The notes under the pieces: generated by a model
The model's database searches: none
What the model was told of the DNA's origin: nothing
The model's input: only the letters and a program-made list of their open reading frames with translations
Translations under genes and position numbers: made by a program
Virus record (IMG/VR): IMGVR_UViG_3300026484_000087
Coordinates: 142,245 to 206,244 of that record
Direction: 5' to 3' (one strand)
Length of the DNA: 64,000 nucleotides
DNA from: a virus
Shown: in pieces, positions 42,987 to 52,839 of the stretch
How positions within the stretch are numbered: position 1 is the first letter of the stretch
Layout: each line of letters starts with the position of its first letter

Positions 42987-45638
42987 ATGTCAAAGAAAAC
43001 AGAAGCTAAGATTCCATCTGTCATTAACGAAAATAAAAATCTGGCAGCAGTAGTTAGTAAGCTAAATACTGACGATAGAACTAGTGCTCCTAAGCAATTA
43101 AAGACTGCTAATCTACCAGACATATCTGAATCTATAAAAGATAAAATAACAAACAATGAAACCATAGTTAGATTATTTCCAGATATAGAGCTTAGCATAC
43201 AGATAATGGTGTCGTCTATCTTATCACCTAATGATATGTCTAGTACCAGCATCATCTATGGAATAGATGGTTTAGAGTTACCAACAGACGTTAAGGTAGG
43301 GTTATTAGAGAACATTAAATCTTATGTATCAAATAACTACAAGCTGGAAGATAAATTGTCAACTATTATAAGAGAAGCCTTATTTACTAAAGGGGCATAC
43401 ATAGAAACAATTATACCCGAATCATCTGTTGATGCTATGATAAATGGTAATGGTGAAGTAACAAGTTTAGAAACATTTGTTAATGATAATTTAAGGACTT
43501 CTAAACTAAAGATACTTGGTGATAATGAAAAAAGCGTAACTACATTTTCTTTAGAAGATATGGATTTAAGCTTATCTAAAGATAAAACTGTAAAATCACC
43601 GATATCCGTAGAAATATCGGATGAAGATTTAGGTATTGATATAACTGATAATTATTCTATATTGGCAGCAACTAGTCAAATGTCTAAAATAGTAAGTAAC
43701 AAGATAAGTACTGAAATGTATAAAGAAGATACGGTTACTGATGATGATGATGACTTCTTTAATAACTTATTTAAGCCAACTACAGTTAATAATAAAAGTG
43801 GTTCAGTTACAGTTCTTACTGAAGATGAAACTAATAGAGAAAGCATTGGTATGCCTTTAACTATGAAATTACCAGTAGAATCAACCATACCCGTTTATGT
43901 TAGTGGTGATGTTACTAATCATTTGGGTTACTTTGTATTGTTAGATGATAAAGGGGTTCCTATTACTAATAGTTCTGACTTTACTGTATCTAACGATGAC
44001 TTTAAAAATAACTCTAATATAAAAGCCAAGTCTATTATAGATAAAGCATCTACTGCGATCAATGGTTATTCTAAAGCCGTTCCTAAAGTTGAGAATATAG
44101 AGGAGATCTATAGTTATGTAGTTAATCAAAAACTAAAGAATAAACTTAAAAACGGCTTACTAGGTGATTTAGCAGATTTTAGTAAAGACAATAGTGAAAT
44201 ATATAGAACTATGCTTAGTAGAGTTTTATCTAAACAAAAAACCAAAATACTATTTGTTCCAAAAGAACTGGTTGCATTTTATGCTTTTAAATTTAGAGAT
44301 AATGGTACTGGTGAATCTTTATTAGAAACCATATCAGTATTGTCTAGTATTAGAGCTATTCTCTTATTCTCTAGAATAATGGCAAATATTAAGAATTCAA
44401 TAACTACAACTGAAGTATCTGCTACATTAGATGAAAATGATTTGGATCCATCTAAAACCATGGATAAAATAGTATCTGAAGTTATGCGTAGTAGAAGCAC
44501 ACAAATGCCTATTGGTGTTACTAGAGTAGAAGATCTTGTTGACTGGACCAAGAAAGTAGGTTATAAATTTAATTTTAAACATGATAGTTTACCAGATATG
44601 GAAATAAACACTAGTGAAGAAAATACGAGTAAGGTAATTCCTGATTCAGATCTAGATGAAGAAATAAGAAAACAAATACTTATGTCTTTTTCTTTGCCAC
44701 CAAAAGCAGTTGAAGATGGTTACGACAGTGATTTTGCAACTACTATTGTACAGAACAATGTTTTATTTACCAAACGTGTTATGGTGCATCAAGACATACT
44801 AGCACCTTTAGTTGCTAACCATATTAAGATTATTCTTAAAAATGATATGGTTATTTTTAATGAAATTAAAGATACTATTAGTAAAAACATAACTGCTATT
44901 ATTAGAGAACTTAAAAAAGAAAAAAATGATCTTGTGTCTAGTAAAGATATAGATAAAGACAAACTTACTATATGGCTTACAAATGCATATATAGATAAAA
45001 TAACAATAAGTTTTCCTAGAATAGAAGAACATGAAACTGATAATATGAAAGAATCTTTTGATAATTATAAAGATAGCCTTGATGATTATATAGAAACATT
45101 CTTTAGTACAGATGCTTTACCAGACGAGTTAGCTGGTCAATTAGTAGATAAAATGGATGACTTTAAGTTGGCTATACAAAATAGTTTACTTAGAAAATGG
45201 ATGAGTGATAATAATTACTTACCAGAACTACTAAATGCTACTACTGTTGATAAAGATGGGAAACCTATTTATGATGTTCTTGGCGAATACGAGACTTATC
45301 TTAAAACTCTTAGTGAGATTATTGTTCCATTTATGAAACAAAATAATAGTGACGTAGAAAAAATAGATGCTAAAGTTGATAAAGCAGAAGGAAACGATGA
45401 AGAAGAGGAAGAAGATATGGATAACGATGAAACATCTACTGATGATACAGGAAACACTGATGTAGATAATGATGACAACACTGAAGGCGGTGATGATACA
45501 GAAGAAGCAGATGATGCTGAAACCAATGATGGTGATCCAACAGATGATCTTGAGCCAAATAGTGGAGACACTGATGGTGATGATGATAACAATGAAACAG
45601 ATGATGGTACTGAACCACCTGAACCAAGTTTTGATTAA
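42987..45638 (+). CDS. Portal protein, 883 aa
   Basis: AAAAGGACTTTATT precedes the ATG. The length, the gene's position beside the capsid block and a typical portal core region support this: ILMSFSLPPKAVEDGYDS, then TTIVQNNVLFTKRVMVHQD and a long helical stem follow at residues about 560-640. An N-terminal alpha/beta wing spans residues 60-200. The last 90 residues are a highly acidic tail (runs of D and E, from about 45380). The portal forms the dodecameric DNA entry ring at one capsid vertex. The acidic tail may contact packaged DNA or packaging proteins. Confidence 0.7.
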   Translation: MSKKTEAKIPSVINENKNLAAVVSKLNTDDRTSAPKQLKTANLPDISESIKDKITNNETIVRLFPDIELSIQIMVSSILSPNDMSSTSIIYGIDGLELPTDVKVGLLENIKSYVSNNYKLEDKLSTIIREALFTKGAYIETIIPESSVDAMINGNGEVTSLETFVNDNLRTSKLKILGDNEKSVTTFSLEDMDLSLSKDKTVKSPISVEISDEDLGIDITDNYSILAATSQMSKIVSNKISTEMYKEDTVTDDDDDFFNNLFKPTTVNNKSGSVTVLTEDETNRESIGMPLTMKLPVESTIPVYVSGDVTNHLGYFVLLDDKGVPITNSSDFTVSNDDFKNNSNIKAKSIIDKASTAINGYSKAVPKVENIEEIYSYVVNQKLKNKLKNGLLGDLADFSKDNSEIYRTMLSRVLSKQKTKILFVPKELVAFYAFKFRDNGTGESLLETISVLSSIRAILLFSRIMANIKNSITTTEVSATLDENDLDPSKTMDKIVSEVMRSRSTQMPIGVTRVEDLVDWTKKVGYKFNFKHDSLPDMEINTSEENTSKVIPDSDLDEEIRKQILMSFSLPPKAVEDGYDSDFATTIVQNNVLFTKRVMVHQDILAPLVANHIKIILKNDMVIFNEIKDTISKNITAIIRELKKEKNDLVSSKDIDKDKLTIWLTNAYIDKITISFPRIEEHETDNMKESFDNYKDSLDDYIETFFSTDALPDELAGQLVDKMDDFKLAIQNSLLRKWMSDNNYLPELLNATTVDKDGKPIYDVLGEYETYLKTLSEIIVPFMKQNNSDVEKIDAKVDKAEGNDEEEEEDMDNDETSTDDTGNTDVDNDDNTEGGDDTEEADDAETNDGDPTDDLEPNSGDTDGDDDNNETDDGTEPPEPSFD
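45380..45635 (+). repeat. Acidic low-complexity C-terminus of the portal
   Basis: About 85 codons encode mostly Asp, Glu, Gly, Thr and Asn (EEEEEDMDNDETSTDD and similar), built of GAT/GAA-rich DNA. The reverse strand gives long spurious open frames here. Confidence 0.8.
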
Positions 45639-45654
45639 AAGAAAAAAGTACAGT

Positions 45655-45687
45655 ATATACTATATAGCATAACGCTATATAGTATAT
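45655..45687. terminator. Bidirectional terminator
   Basis: 14-bp perfect arms (ATATACTATATAGC and complement) around ATAAC lie between the convergent portal gene and the gene ending at 45692. Confidence 0.8.
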
Positions 45688-45691
45688 GTAT

Positions 45692-47128
45692 TTAAATTTG
45701 CTCTATAGTATAGCTGTTAGTTAATTTAGATTTAATTAATCTAAATATATCACCTTCATCAGTAGTTAGGATGATAACATTATTAACAAGATCTTGTGAA
45801 GTTAGTACTGTTTGTATTAAACTATTTAGTATAGGAGTAAGTTCATCTTTAATGTATTTAACCGTTCCTTTACTAACGTCCGTTAACTCATATTTAACAT
45901 CCATATTACATGTGTTAATAAGAGTAAGTTTTTCACCATACAATAACTTACCAACCTTATTACTGTTAACAGTATCTTCTATCTCTAAAGAACTTAATGT
46001 ACTTGCATTCTCTTTAAGAACAGTATAAAGATCAGTTAATAAAGCTTTGTGTAGACTTGCTTCTCTAACATCAGTGAAATTCTCAATCGTATGCAATAAA
46101 CTCATATAGTCATCTGCAAAGCTATCTATTTTAGTAGGAGCCCCTATCATTGATCTAAAATAGTTATTAACCAATTTAGTAATAGAATTATCTATTGATT
46201 TAAAGGCTTTAGATAAAAGTGAGTTCTTACTATATTTATATTTAGCAATGAAATCAGCAACTTCTTTAAGGTTATCGCTTTCCATTACTGTTTTATAATA
46301 GAACATCTCAGTTGGATCATTAGTAACTCTATTAACTATAAAAGTATCTACAATCATAACCTCCATAGCAGTGTTCTCAAACATACCATCTTTATTATCA
46401 TGAACAATGAAGTCCATTCTATTAAACATCTCTTTAACGCTATCAACGATCTCTATTTTATCTAACACTAGGTTTAGTTTATGATCTATTTTACCGTTAA
46501 CTATTTTACCACTTATTACATTAGCCGTATCATATACGCTAGCATGTTCTGAATATTTCATAGTCTTCTTGATCTCCTCATCTGTCTTCTTTTCTATCTT
46601 GTTTTTAAACGTACCATCTTCACTAACAATAACCCTAACACATTTTAAATCAGGTGTAGTAAGAAATAAGAATTCATTACCGTCCAAAGGAGTGGTTGCA
46701 ACTAACTCTTTCTTCTTTTGTGGTTGTGGTTGTTGAGGTGCCTGCTGTGGTTGTTGTTTACTAATCATTTCATCAACATAATCTAATGCACCAAAGTTTT
46801 TACCACTATGTTTTACATCAGTACCTTGAGATAACCCATTTCTAACATTACTATTAAATATACTGCCACCAGTGTTTTGATACATTGGATCTTGTTGTTG
46901 GTTATACATTGGTCTCTGTTGCTGTGGTTGTTGTTGAACTGGATTTATATACATACCTGTATTTTGCTGTTGCGGAGGATATATATTCTGTTGCTGATTC
47001 ATCATTTGTTGTATGTGTGGTAATAATGAATTGTAATCACTAGCTTCCTGTTGGTTGAATGGTATGCCAGCTACCCTCATAGCCTCCAGTTTATTAAAAT
47101 ACTCTACTTGACTTTGATTTAATGCCAT
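45692..47128 (-). CDS. Putative virion protein with Gln/Pro-rich N-terminus, 478 aa
   Basis: AAAGGAAAACAA precedes the ATG. Residues 1-40 are helical; 40-145 are low-complexity Gln/Pro/Asn (QQQQPQQQRPMYNQQ type). Residues 145-478 form a folded domain, starting VATTPLDGNEFLFLTTPD and ending in a beta-rich segment. It is in the capsid/portal block and has its own promoter with the conserved hairpin. The disordered arm may be a scaffold-like linker. Not recognised otherwise. Confidence 0.6.
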   Translation of the reverse strand: MALNQSQVEYFNKLEAMRVAGIPFNQQEASDYNSLLPHIQQMMNQQQNIYPPQQQNTGMYINPVQQQPQQQRPMYNQQQDPMYQNTGGSIFNSNVRNGLSQGTDVKHSGKNFGALDYVDEMISKQQPQQAPQQPQPQKKKELVATTPLDGNEFLFLTTPDLKCVRVIVSEDGTFKNKIEKKTDEEIKKTMKYSEHASVYDTANVISGKIVNGKIDHKLNLVLDKIEIVDSVKEMFNRMDFIVHDNKDGMFENTAMEVMIVDTFIVNRVTNDPTEMFYYKTVMESDNLKEVADFIAKYKYSKNSLLSKAFKSIDNSITKLVNNYFRSMIGAPTKIDSFADDYMSLLHTIENFTDVREASLHKALLTDLYTVLKENASTLSSLEIEDTVNSNKVGKLLYGEKLTLINTCNMDVKYELTDVSKGTVKYIKDELTPILNSLIQTVLTSQDLVNNVIILTTDEGDIFRLIKSKLTNSYTIEQI

Positions 47129-47152
47129 TTGTTTTCCTTTATATTTGTATTT

Positions 47153-47186
47153 GATACTGCCTGTATCTAAGTTAATAATATATCAT
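47153..47186 (-). promoter_or_regulatory. Promoter plus conserved 5' hairpin, copy 4
   Basis: Minus-strand ATATATTATTAACTTA followed by GATACAGGCAGTATC (47153-47167), 25 bases before the ATG at 47128. This copy has a loop one base shorter. Confidence 0.6.
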
Positions 47187-47204
47187 TATTAACTGTTTAA
47201 AAAT

Positions 47205-47230
47205 GATAACCTAGATTAATCTAGGTTATC
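47205..47230 (-). terminator. Palindromic terminator overlapping a stop codon
   Basis: A perfect 26-bp palindrome (GATAACCTAGATT and complement) covers the last codons and stop of the gene ending at 47216. Confidence 0.75.
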
Positions 47231-48910
47231 TATTTCAACTTCTATCTCCGAATTAAGAATCTCTTTATTCTCAATTATTTTACCATTAAACATCTTATCT
47301 AATAGTGTTATGCTTTCCATAATATCTTCTTTCGGCTTGAGTCTACCACTAGCTATATCTAATGTTATAAATGGATTTATTCTAAGCTTTGGTGTAGGTG
47401 CTTTCTTAGGTAGGTATAATATACTACCCATAAATAAATCTGGACCAGTAATAGTTCTAGTAGCCTTTGGGAATACTTGAGATTTACTCTTGGTAACATT
47501 CTTACCACGTTCCTGTAACTCAAGTACTGAAGTAATCTTATGGTACTTATTATCACTAGCATAATCCGTAAGCAACATTGTAATGTTCTGGTTTGAACTC
47601 TTAATAAGCATAAATATCTTCTTAGAGGATATGTTAGCGTTGAATATTCTAGTAACCTCATTTATAGCAAGATCTTTCTTAAGAGATTTTCTAGTAAGTT
47701 CAAAGATAGTTTTGTTTATACCAAGTATGATGTCATACATAATGTAATATAGAACATCTATGTATCTATTAAATATATTGTTATTATATGTTTTACTATT
47801 TAATAACCACTCGCTATATTTACCAAGTATAACCGCTAACAGATCAAAGAAGTCGTTAACCATAATTCCTATTTCTGCTAACTTTGTCTTAATTAGATTA
47901 TCTATATAAGACTTTAAAGATATAAAATGATCAACTATATCTGCATAGATTCTATCTGCAGAATAATTGTTCTTAAATATGATTTTACCTAACATAAGTT
48001 TCCAGTAAACCAACTCATTCTTTAAATCTCCAGAATTTATAACATCAACCATTTCATTAGCATTAGCAGGTAGTGCATCTAAGGTATATATTAGGCCTAC
48101 TATGATGTTTTCTACGTAAGGAGTAGTTTTACCCTTTGGAACTAAAACTTTAACGTTATGACCAATGTAGTGCGTTTCTTTAAGGCTTCTTGGTTTAAGC
48201 TTTATAGATTCATAAATATCATGTGTTTCTTGATACTTACTAACGTCTTGATCATATGTGATTATAGGTTCTATGCCAGCATACTTTAAGAATGTATCTT
48301 TAAAACCATACTCTGCTAATAAATACAATGCTATAGGTGGCACTATGCTTCCAAGATCATCCTTTATGGCTCTAGTAGAAACTCTATAAATAGTTGACGA
48401 TATTACTTGTCCAGCTATCTTATTGCCATTTAGGATAACGTTTCTATTTGTACGGGTAAAGATAAGTTTATCTCTTAATAGACGTATAAATACTTTCTTT
48501 TCATCTGGACTAACAACAGTATCTGAAAGCACTGGTACTATATGGTATTTAGTATCAGATATATGCATCATACCACCATCTTCTAAAAATGGCATATATA
48601 AATATCTTTTAGGCAATGGTGCTCCATTGTAACTAAATAATAGTTCTATCTTATAAATATCCGATACCGCTATATCATAATTTATTCTATTGTTACCAGT
48701 TGTAAATAAAGTATCGTATTCTTCTTTAGGAGATAACATTCTCCAGCCATGGTATTCTAACTTTTCAGTAGCTGATTTCATAGCACTTCTAATTATAGCA
48801 TCTATATATTCTGGTGCTGATTTAACAGATTCAGTTGCTATACCGTTAACCACGGCATCGTTAAAATGAGGAACACAATTATCCATCATTTTACTTAAAA
48901 CATCATTCAT
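47216..48910 (-). CDS. Protein resembling the N-terminal part of RNA polymerase beta, 564 aa
   Basis: ATAAGGAGAATAT precedes the ATG. Residues about 85-155 read YLYMPFLEDGGMMHISDTKY, then VPVLSD and VFIRLLRDKLIF. This is the place of the beta-lobe GG-x-F-x-I-x-G-x-E-K motif in RpoB-type N-terminal subunits. A phiKZ-type jumbo phage encodes a beta N-terminal fragment (gp123) near its capsid gene, and here it lies in the capsid block too. The remaining 400 residues are helical and unassigned. The similarity is by eye. If it is not a polymerase subunit, it is an abundant virion protein. Confidence 0.5.
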   Translation of the reverse strand: MNDVLSKMMDNCVPHFNDAVVNGIATESVKSAPEYIDAIIRSAMKSATEKLEYHGWRMLSPKEEYDTLFTTGNNRINYDIAVSDIYKIELLFSYNGAPLPKRYLYMPFLEDGGMMHISDTKYHIVPVLSDTVVSPDEKKVFIRLLRDKLIFTRTNRNVILNGNKIAGQVISSTIYRVSTRAIKDDLGSIVPPIALYLLAEYGFKDTFLKYAGIEPIITYDQDVSKYQETHDIYESIKLKPRSLKETHYIGHNVKVLVPKGKTTPYVENIIVGLIYTLDALPANANEMVDVINSGDLKNELVYWKLMLGKIIFKNNYSADRIYADIVDHFISLKSYIDNLIKTKLAEIGIMVNDFFDLLAVILGKYSEWLLNSKTYNNNIFNRYIDVLYYIMYDIILGINKTIFELTRKSLKKDLAINEVTRIFNANISSKKIFMLIKSSNQNITMLLTDYASDNKYHKITSVLELQERGKNVTKSKSQVFPKATRTITGPDLFMGSILYLPKKAPTPKLRINPFITLDIASGRLKPKEDIMESITLLDKMFNGKIIENKEILNSEIEVEIDNLD

Positions 48911-48957
48911 ATATTCTCCTTATATAATAATTCAATTAACTCATTTAATGACAATTT

Positions 48958-50205
48958 TTATTTATAAATTGTCGGTAAAAACTTAATAATACCACCGAGT
49001 AAACCAATGGCATTAGTTGTAGTTTTTATTCTTTCAGCATTTACTTTATGTCTATGTATTTGCTCATCTCTTATGACATTTATCGTATTGGATAAAGTAT
49101 CACTCTTGATTTTCAATAAACTTGCCTTATATCCAATAAGTTTAGTTTCTCTTTCTATTTTAGCTAAATCAACTGCTGTTACATATTTTAATTCCTCCAT
49201 TTTACTTTCATGTTTACGCTTTACTGTTTCATTACTTAATTGTTGTTTAGACAATTCAACTTTATTATCTTCTATATCCAACTTCCTATATAATAACTCC
49301 TTGTTAACATCTTCTAATATTAATTTCTTATCACCATTAAATCTAGCTAACTCCTCTGTCTTATAAATACCTATGTTATCTAATTCAGATAACTCAAATT
49401 CCGTTCTATCGGCAAGTAATTCATTATCCTTTTTAATTATGTAAGTAACACCATTGGCTTTCGTATTAGATGGATTAGATAAAAATCTTTGTACTTTATT
49501 ACCTAGTTGCATATAATAAGGCCTATATGGATTATCGTTATCAACTATATCTATAGATACAGTATTTGGATGGTCATCATTAAGTATCCTATAACGTTTT
49601 AACTTATCAGTTTCGGTTAATGAATTAGGATGCTTAACTATATCAGTTGGCATACCTTTAACTATAGCTACGTTATTATTACTAACAAATAAATACTTAT
49701 AATGGTCTATATCATATTTAGGTATATACGTAACTATGCGTACGGTAATAGAATTATTTAAACTACATGTAGCTATCTTTGATTCTATCTCCTTTATAGT
49801 ATGTTCCGTAAGATCCGCTGCTCTTCTATAATATTTCATTAATGAATGAATATTAACGCCAGTAACATCCAATATGGTATAGCGTTCTATTATATATACG
49901 CCTAAACCACTGCTCTTATCCACATCATCCTTAGTATTATACTTTATACCAAATGACGTTATATCACTATAGTTACGTATAGGCAAAGCTATGTTCCTTT
50001 CATCTATCATAAATAGATTATTACCCATATTAGTAAATACATGCTTCGTATAATCTGGATTACCGTAATGTTGATTACGTACAATATTATCATCGTTGAA
50101 AGAATTATTTATTCTATTTGATCTAAACACCTCATCATTGTATCTTTGTTCTGGACTTTCAAAAACTCTATTAAATTCGGATACAGGTGTAAAAGGTACG
50201 TTCAT
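48958..50205 (-). CDS. Putative virion structural protein, 415 aa
   Basis: AAGGAGAATATAT precedes the ATG. The N-terminal 280 residues are beta-rich with a proline/asparagine-rich start; residues 290-390 form a long Lys/Glu/Leu coiled coil; the end is hydrophobic (TTNAIGLLGGIIKFLPTIYK). It lies between the beta-like gene and the capsid gene. Not recognised, but the position and composition suggest a capsid-associated protein. Confidence 0.6.
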   Translation of the reverse strand: MNVPFTPVSEFNRVFESPEQRYNDEVFRSNRINNSFNDDNIVRNQHYGNPDYTKHVFTNMGNNLFMIDERNIALPIRNYSDITSFGIKYNTKDDVDKSSGLGVYIIERYTILDVTGVNIHSLMKYYRRAADLTEHTIKEIESKIATCSLNNSITVRIVTYIPKYDIDHYKYLFVSNNNVAIVKGMPTDIVKHPNSLTETDKLKRYRILNDDHPNTVSIDIVDNDNPYRPYYMQLGNKVQRFLSNPSNTKANGVTYIIKKDNELLADRTEFELSELDNIGIYKTEELARFNGDKKLILEDVNKELLYRKLDIEDNKVELSKQQLSNETVKRKHESKMEELKYVTAVDLAKIERETKLIGYKASLLKIKSDTLSNTINVIRDEQIHRHKVNAERIKTTTNAIGLLGGIIKFLPTIYK

Positions 50206-50419
50206 ATATTCTCCTTATATTTTGTTATACGAATAAATTTGGAGACTTTATATTTCCACACTTATTCGTATTTATACATAAATAATATATGGTTAAGATT
50301 ATTTCAAAAAAAAAAATAAGATGTACGCTACGCCAACTGAATGACGTAACATATCTTTTTGGCAGTATCTTTTCTTAACTATATTACTGCTACCGCAAAC
50401 GTACATTTCTATACGGACT

Positions 50420-50460
50420 CATACTTTAGAACTATAAGGAGTTAAGAATTCTAAAGTATG
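50420..50460. promoter_or_regulatory. Hairpin with ribosome-site-like loop
   Basis: CATACTTTAGAA and its complement form a perfect 12-bp stem around a 17-base loop containing AAGGAG (plus strand). No gene follows on the plus strand, so the role is unclear. Confidence 0.4.
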
Positions 50461-50568
50461 TTTCTCTCCCTTATAATACATCATTCGATTACTTAGGGAT
50501 TACATATATCAGCTATATGTCATGTAAATAATATATGATTAAAAAAGATTTAAAACTAATAAAGATAC

Positions 50569-50598
50569 AGTACTGTATGGAATTAACCATACAGTACT
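50569..50598 (-). terminator. Terminator of the major capsid gene
   Basis: 12-bp perfect arms (AGTACTGTATGG and complement) around AATTAA lie about 55 bases after the capsid stop on the minus strand. Confidence 0.7.
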
Positions 50599-50652
50599 AT
50601 TGTATCTAAATGCATTGTTTTTTTTTTTGGATATACTTATATCAATCAGCTA

Positions 50653-52821
50653 TTAAACTGTTGCAAAGTTTTTAGTAACTTTACCTAGTGACTCTTCAAT
50701 ACCACTAATGTTAATAACAGTTAGAATAGGTAGTTGAGGAACATGTAAGAATCTTGGTAATGTAGAAAGTTCTCTAACGATGCTTCCACCTCTGTTAGCA
50801 ACAACATCTAAAGAAACTTCTGGAGACCAGAAACATACACCAAAACCAAGTGGGTTAACTTTTTCATTTTTACTTGCACCTGTATCACCAAATGAAATGA
50901 ACATTTTACCTTTAACTAGTGGATTTTGAGTAGTAGCTAAATGTACTTCAAACTCATCACCAATTTCAATTTTACCAGTACCATTTGTTAAGTATTGTGC
51001 AGTTCTACTATCTGTACCAATGATTACCGAAGTTTTACCAGCAACACCACCATTAAGAACTTTACTAGCGATAGCGTAGTTAGATTCAATGAACATTTTG
51101 ATAACTTCATCTTTAATTTTACCAGTTAATGTACCTTTAATATCTTCCATTTTCTCACCAGATCTAACTGAGTCAATGTTGTTAGCAATATTTAAGTTTG
51201 TTTCATTATAGTAAGCATCTACAAAGAATCTTGATACACCAAGAATTGCAGCATCTTTAACATTACCATTAGATGTAATTTGTCTTAAAGTTTCAGAGAA
51301 TGAAACAAGAGTATTTACAGCTTCAAGAGACATTTTGATACCAGTGAATGCTACTTGTGAAGCAAGGTATGTTGCATCGTTGTCAGTATCATTAGAGTTA
51401 CCAACTGTTTTAAGAATTGTTACACCTGATCTAACTGGAACAGTATAGATTTGGTTATGAATATCAACACCAACTAATTGACCTCTTTGTCTAATGTTAG
51501 AGTTAGTTGTATAAGCTTCTACAGAGTAAGCTCTAGGTTTACAAGTTTCAATAACTGCAGCAATTGCTTTGTAGTTATCATTATCTTCATCAAGAATATT
51601 TCCACCAGCATCAAGAACTTCAACAAGTTTAACAGAAGAACTGTATACAGCAACATCACCAATTTGAGTATTACCATCACCATGAAGAACAAGTTCAACT
51701 CTAACAGTATAGTTTTGAGCAAGTTGTGCTAAGATTTCAGAACCAGCACCATTCCATTGTTTAGTAGCAGCAGTATTTAAGATCATTCCATCTGTTGTGA
51801 AAGAAAGCATTAAATCTTTGTTATGATCTTGTGTGCTATATGTAAAGTTTGAATGTGGTAACATAGAAATGTTAAATTTGAATGTTTCAGTAATCTCTTT
51901 ATCATCAGCATCTTTACCAGTAAGATCAAAGAATACATCTTGAACTTGAACTCTTCTATCAAGAGCATCAGTATTATCCATAACACCTTTAGCAAGTTGT
52001 GCATCAGTTTGAGAAACACCTAATACAGAAATAGCTTTACCCATTTTTAATGGAGCAGTAGTGATTTTCTCACCTTTTTCAGTATTTACAGTTTTAAGAT
52101 CAGCAGCAAGTACTGCAGCATTTTCTTCTCTTAATACAGGAACAAGTAGGTTTTTATCTACAGATAAGATAGTTGGATCAACGATAGCTTTAACAATTGA
52201 TTTTTTATTAAATTTACCTCTATCAGATGCACCATTAGTACCTCTTGTAACTTCATCATAAAGATTGATAACTCTAGCTTCAATACTAGCACCAGAAGAT
52301 GTAGGATCAATTGTAACAGTTGGGAAGAATAGTTCACCAAATGCATCTTGTTTAGAAGCAAGTAAGTTATATACAACAGAGAAGTAAACAGCAGAGTTAA
52401 TAGTTTGACCATCAAAAGACTCTACAGAGATATTTTCTGTATCCATGATATCTTCAACACCAAGTGCCATAGCATCTACAGTACCAACAACATTTTGTGC
52501 AGTAACAGCTTTAAGGTTATTTAAATTTTGTCTAGCAGCAGTTGGATCCATTGCAAGACCAGCAACTAGTTGTGCAGCTTTTAATTGTGCAGCAGTTGGA
52601 TCAAAATCTTCCATACCTTCAGAAGAGATAACTGAATCAATTGTATTTTGTACAATTTCATTAAGAGAGTCTAAACTAGACTTAGCTGTAGCGGCAGTAC
52701 CTTCATCCATGCTTTCTGAAGAGATTACAACTTGTGTAATTTCTGGTCTATTAGTAAGACCGTGTACTGTTAAACCTGTTTTCATTCCGTCAATAAGACC
52801 TACAATGTTTGTTTTATCCAT
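50653..52821 (-). CDS. Major capsid protein, 722 aa
   Basis: AAAAGGATCCCATT precedes the ATG. The first 134 residues are Ala/Gln-rich and helical, ending in NISVES; cleavage after Glu134 would fit the S-x-E sites used by jumbo-phage prohead proteases. The mature part opens with VVYNLLASKQDAFGELFFPT, a segment conserved at the start of mature jumbo-phage capsid proteins. The end reads LHVPQLPILTVINISGIEESLG. The length is close to phiKZ-type capsid proteins (about 750). Its codon use is visibly less AT-rich than neighbours, as expected for a highly expressed gene. It forms the capsid shell. Confidence 0.85.
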   Translation of the reverse strand: MDKTNIVGLIDGMKTGLTVHGLTNRPEITQVVISSESMDEGTAATAKSSLDSLNEIVQNTIDSVISSEGMEDFDPTAAQLKAAQLVAGLAMDPTAARQNLNNLKAVTAQNVVGTVDAMALGVEDIMDTENISVESFDGQTINSAVYFSVVYNLLASKQDAFGELFFPTVTIDPTSSGASIEARVINLYDEVTRGTNGASDRGKFNKKSIVKAIVDPTILSVDKNLLVPVLREENAAVLAADLKTVNTEKGEKITTAPLKMGKAISVLGVSQTDAQLAKGVMDNTDALDRRVQVQDVFFDLTGKDADDKEITETFKFNISMLPHSNFTYSTQDHNKDLMLSFTTDGMILNTAATKQWNGAGSEILAQLAQNYTVRVELVLHGDGNTQIGDVAVYSSSVKLVEVLDAGGNILDEDNDNYKAIAAVIETCKPRAYSVEAYTTNSNIRQRGQLVGVDIHNQIYTVPVRSGVTILKTVGNSNDTDNDATYLASQVAFTGIKMSLEAVNTLVSFSETLRQITSNGNVKDAAILGVSRFFVDAYYNETNLNIANNIDSVRSGEKMEDIKGTLTGKIKDEVIKMFIESNYAIASKVLNGGVAGKTSVIIGTDSRTAQYLTNGTGKIEIGDEFEVHLATTQNPLVKGKMFISFGDTGASKNEKVNPLGFGVCFWSPEVSLDVVANRGGSIVRELSTLPRFLHVPQLPILTVINISGIEESLGKVTKNFATV

Positions 52822-52839
52822 AATGGGATCCTTTTATAT

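Larger units (their letters stand above)
50206..50652. other. 447-base intergenic region upstream of the 415-aa gene
   Basis: No convincing gene. It holds two minus-strand AATAATATAT-type promoter elements (about 50281 and 50527), an A-run and T-run, a 12-bp hairpin with AAGGAG in the loop (50420-50460) and the capsid gene terminator (50569-50598). A 35-codon minus frame (50299-50406) is present but lacks a ribosome site. The region could encode a small structured RNA or a long regulated leader. Confidence 0.4.

Noticed and set aside
45296-45592. Minus-strand Ser-rich open frame
   Set aside because: It mirrors the GAT/GAA-rich acidic end of the portal gene and has no start signal.
50299-50406. 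35-codon minus-strand frame with two Cys
   Set aside because: No ribosome site, starts beside a hairpin and ends in an A-run; probably chance.
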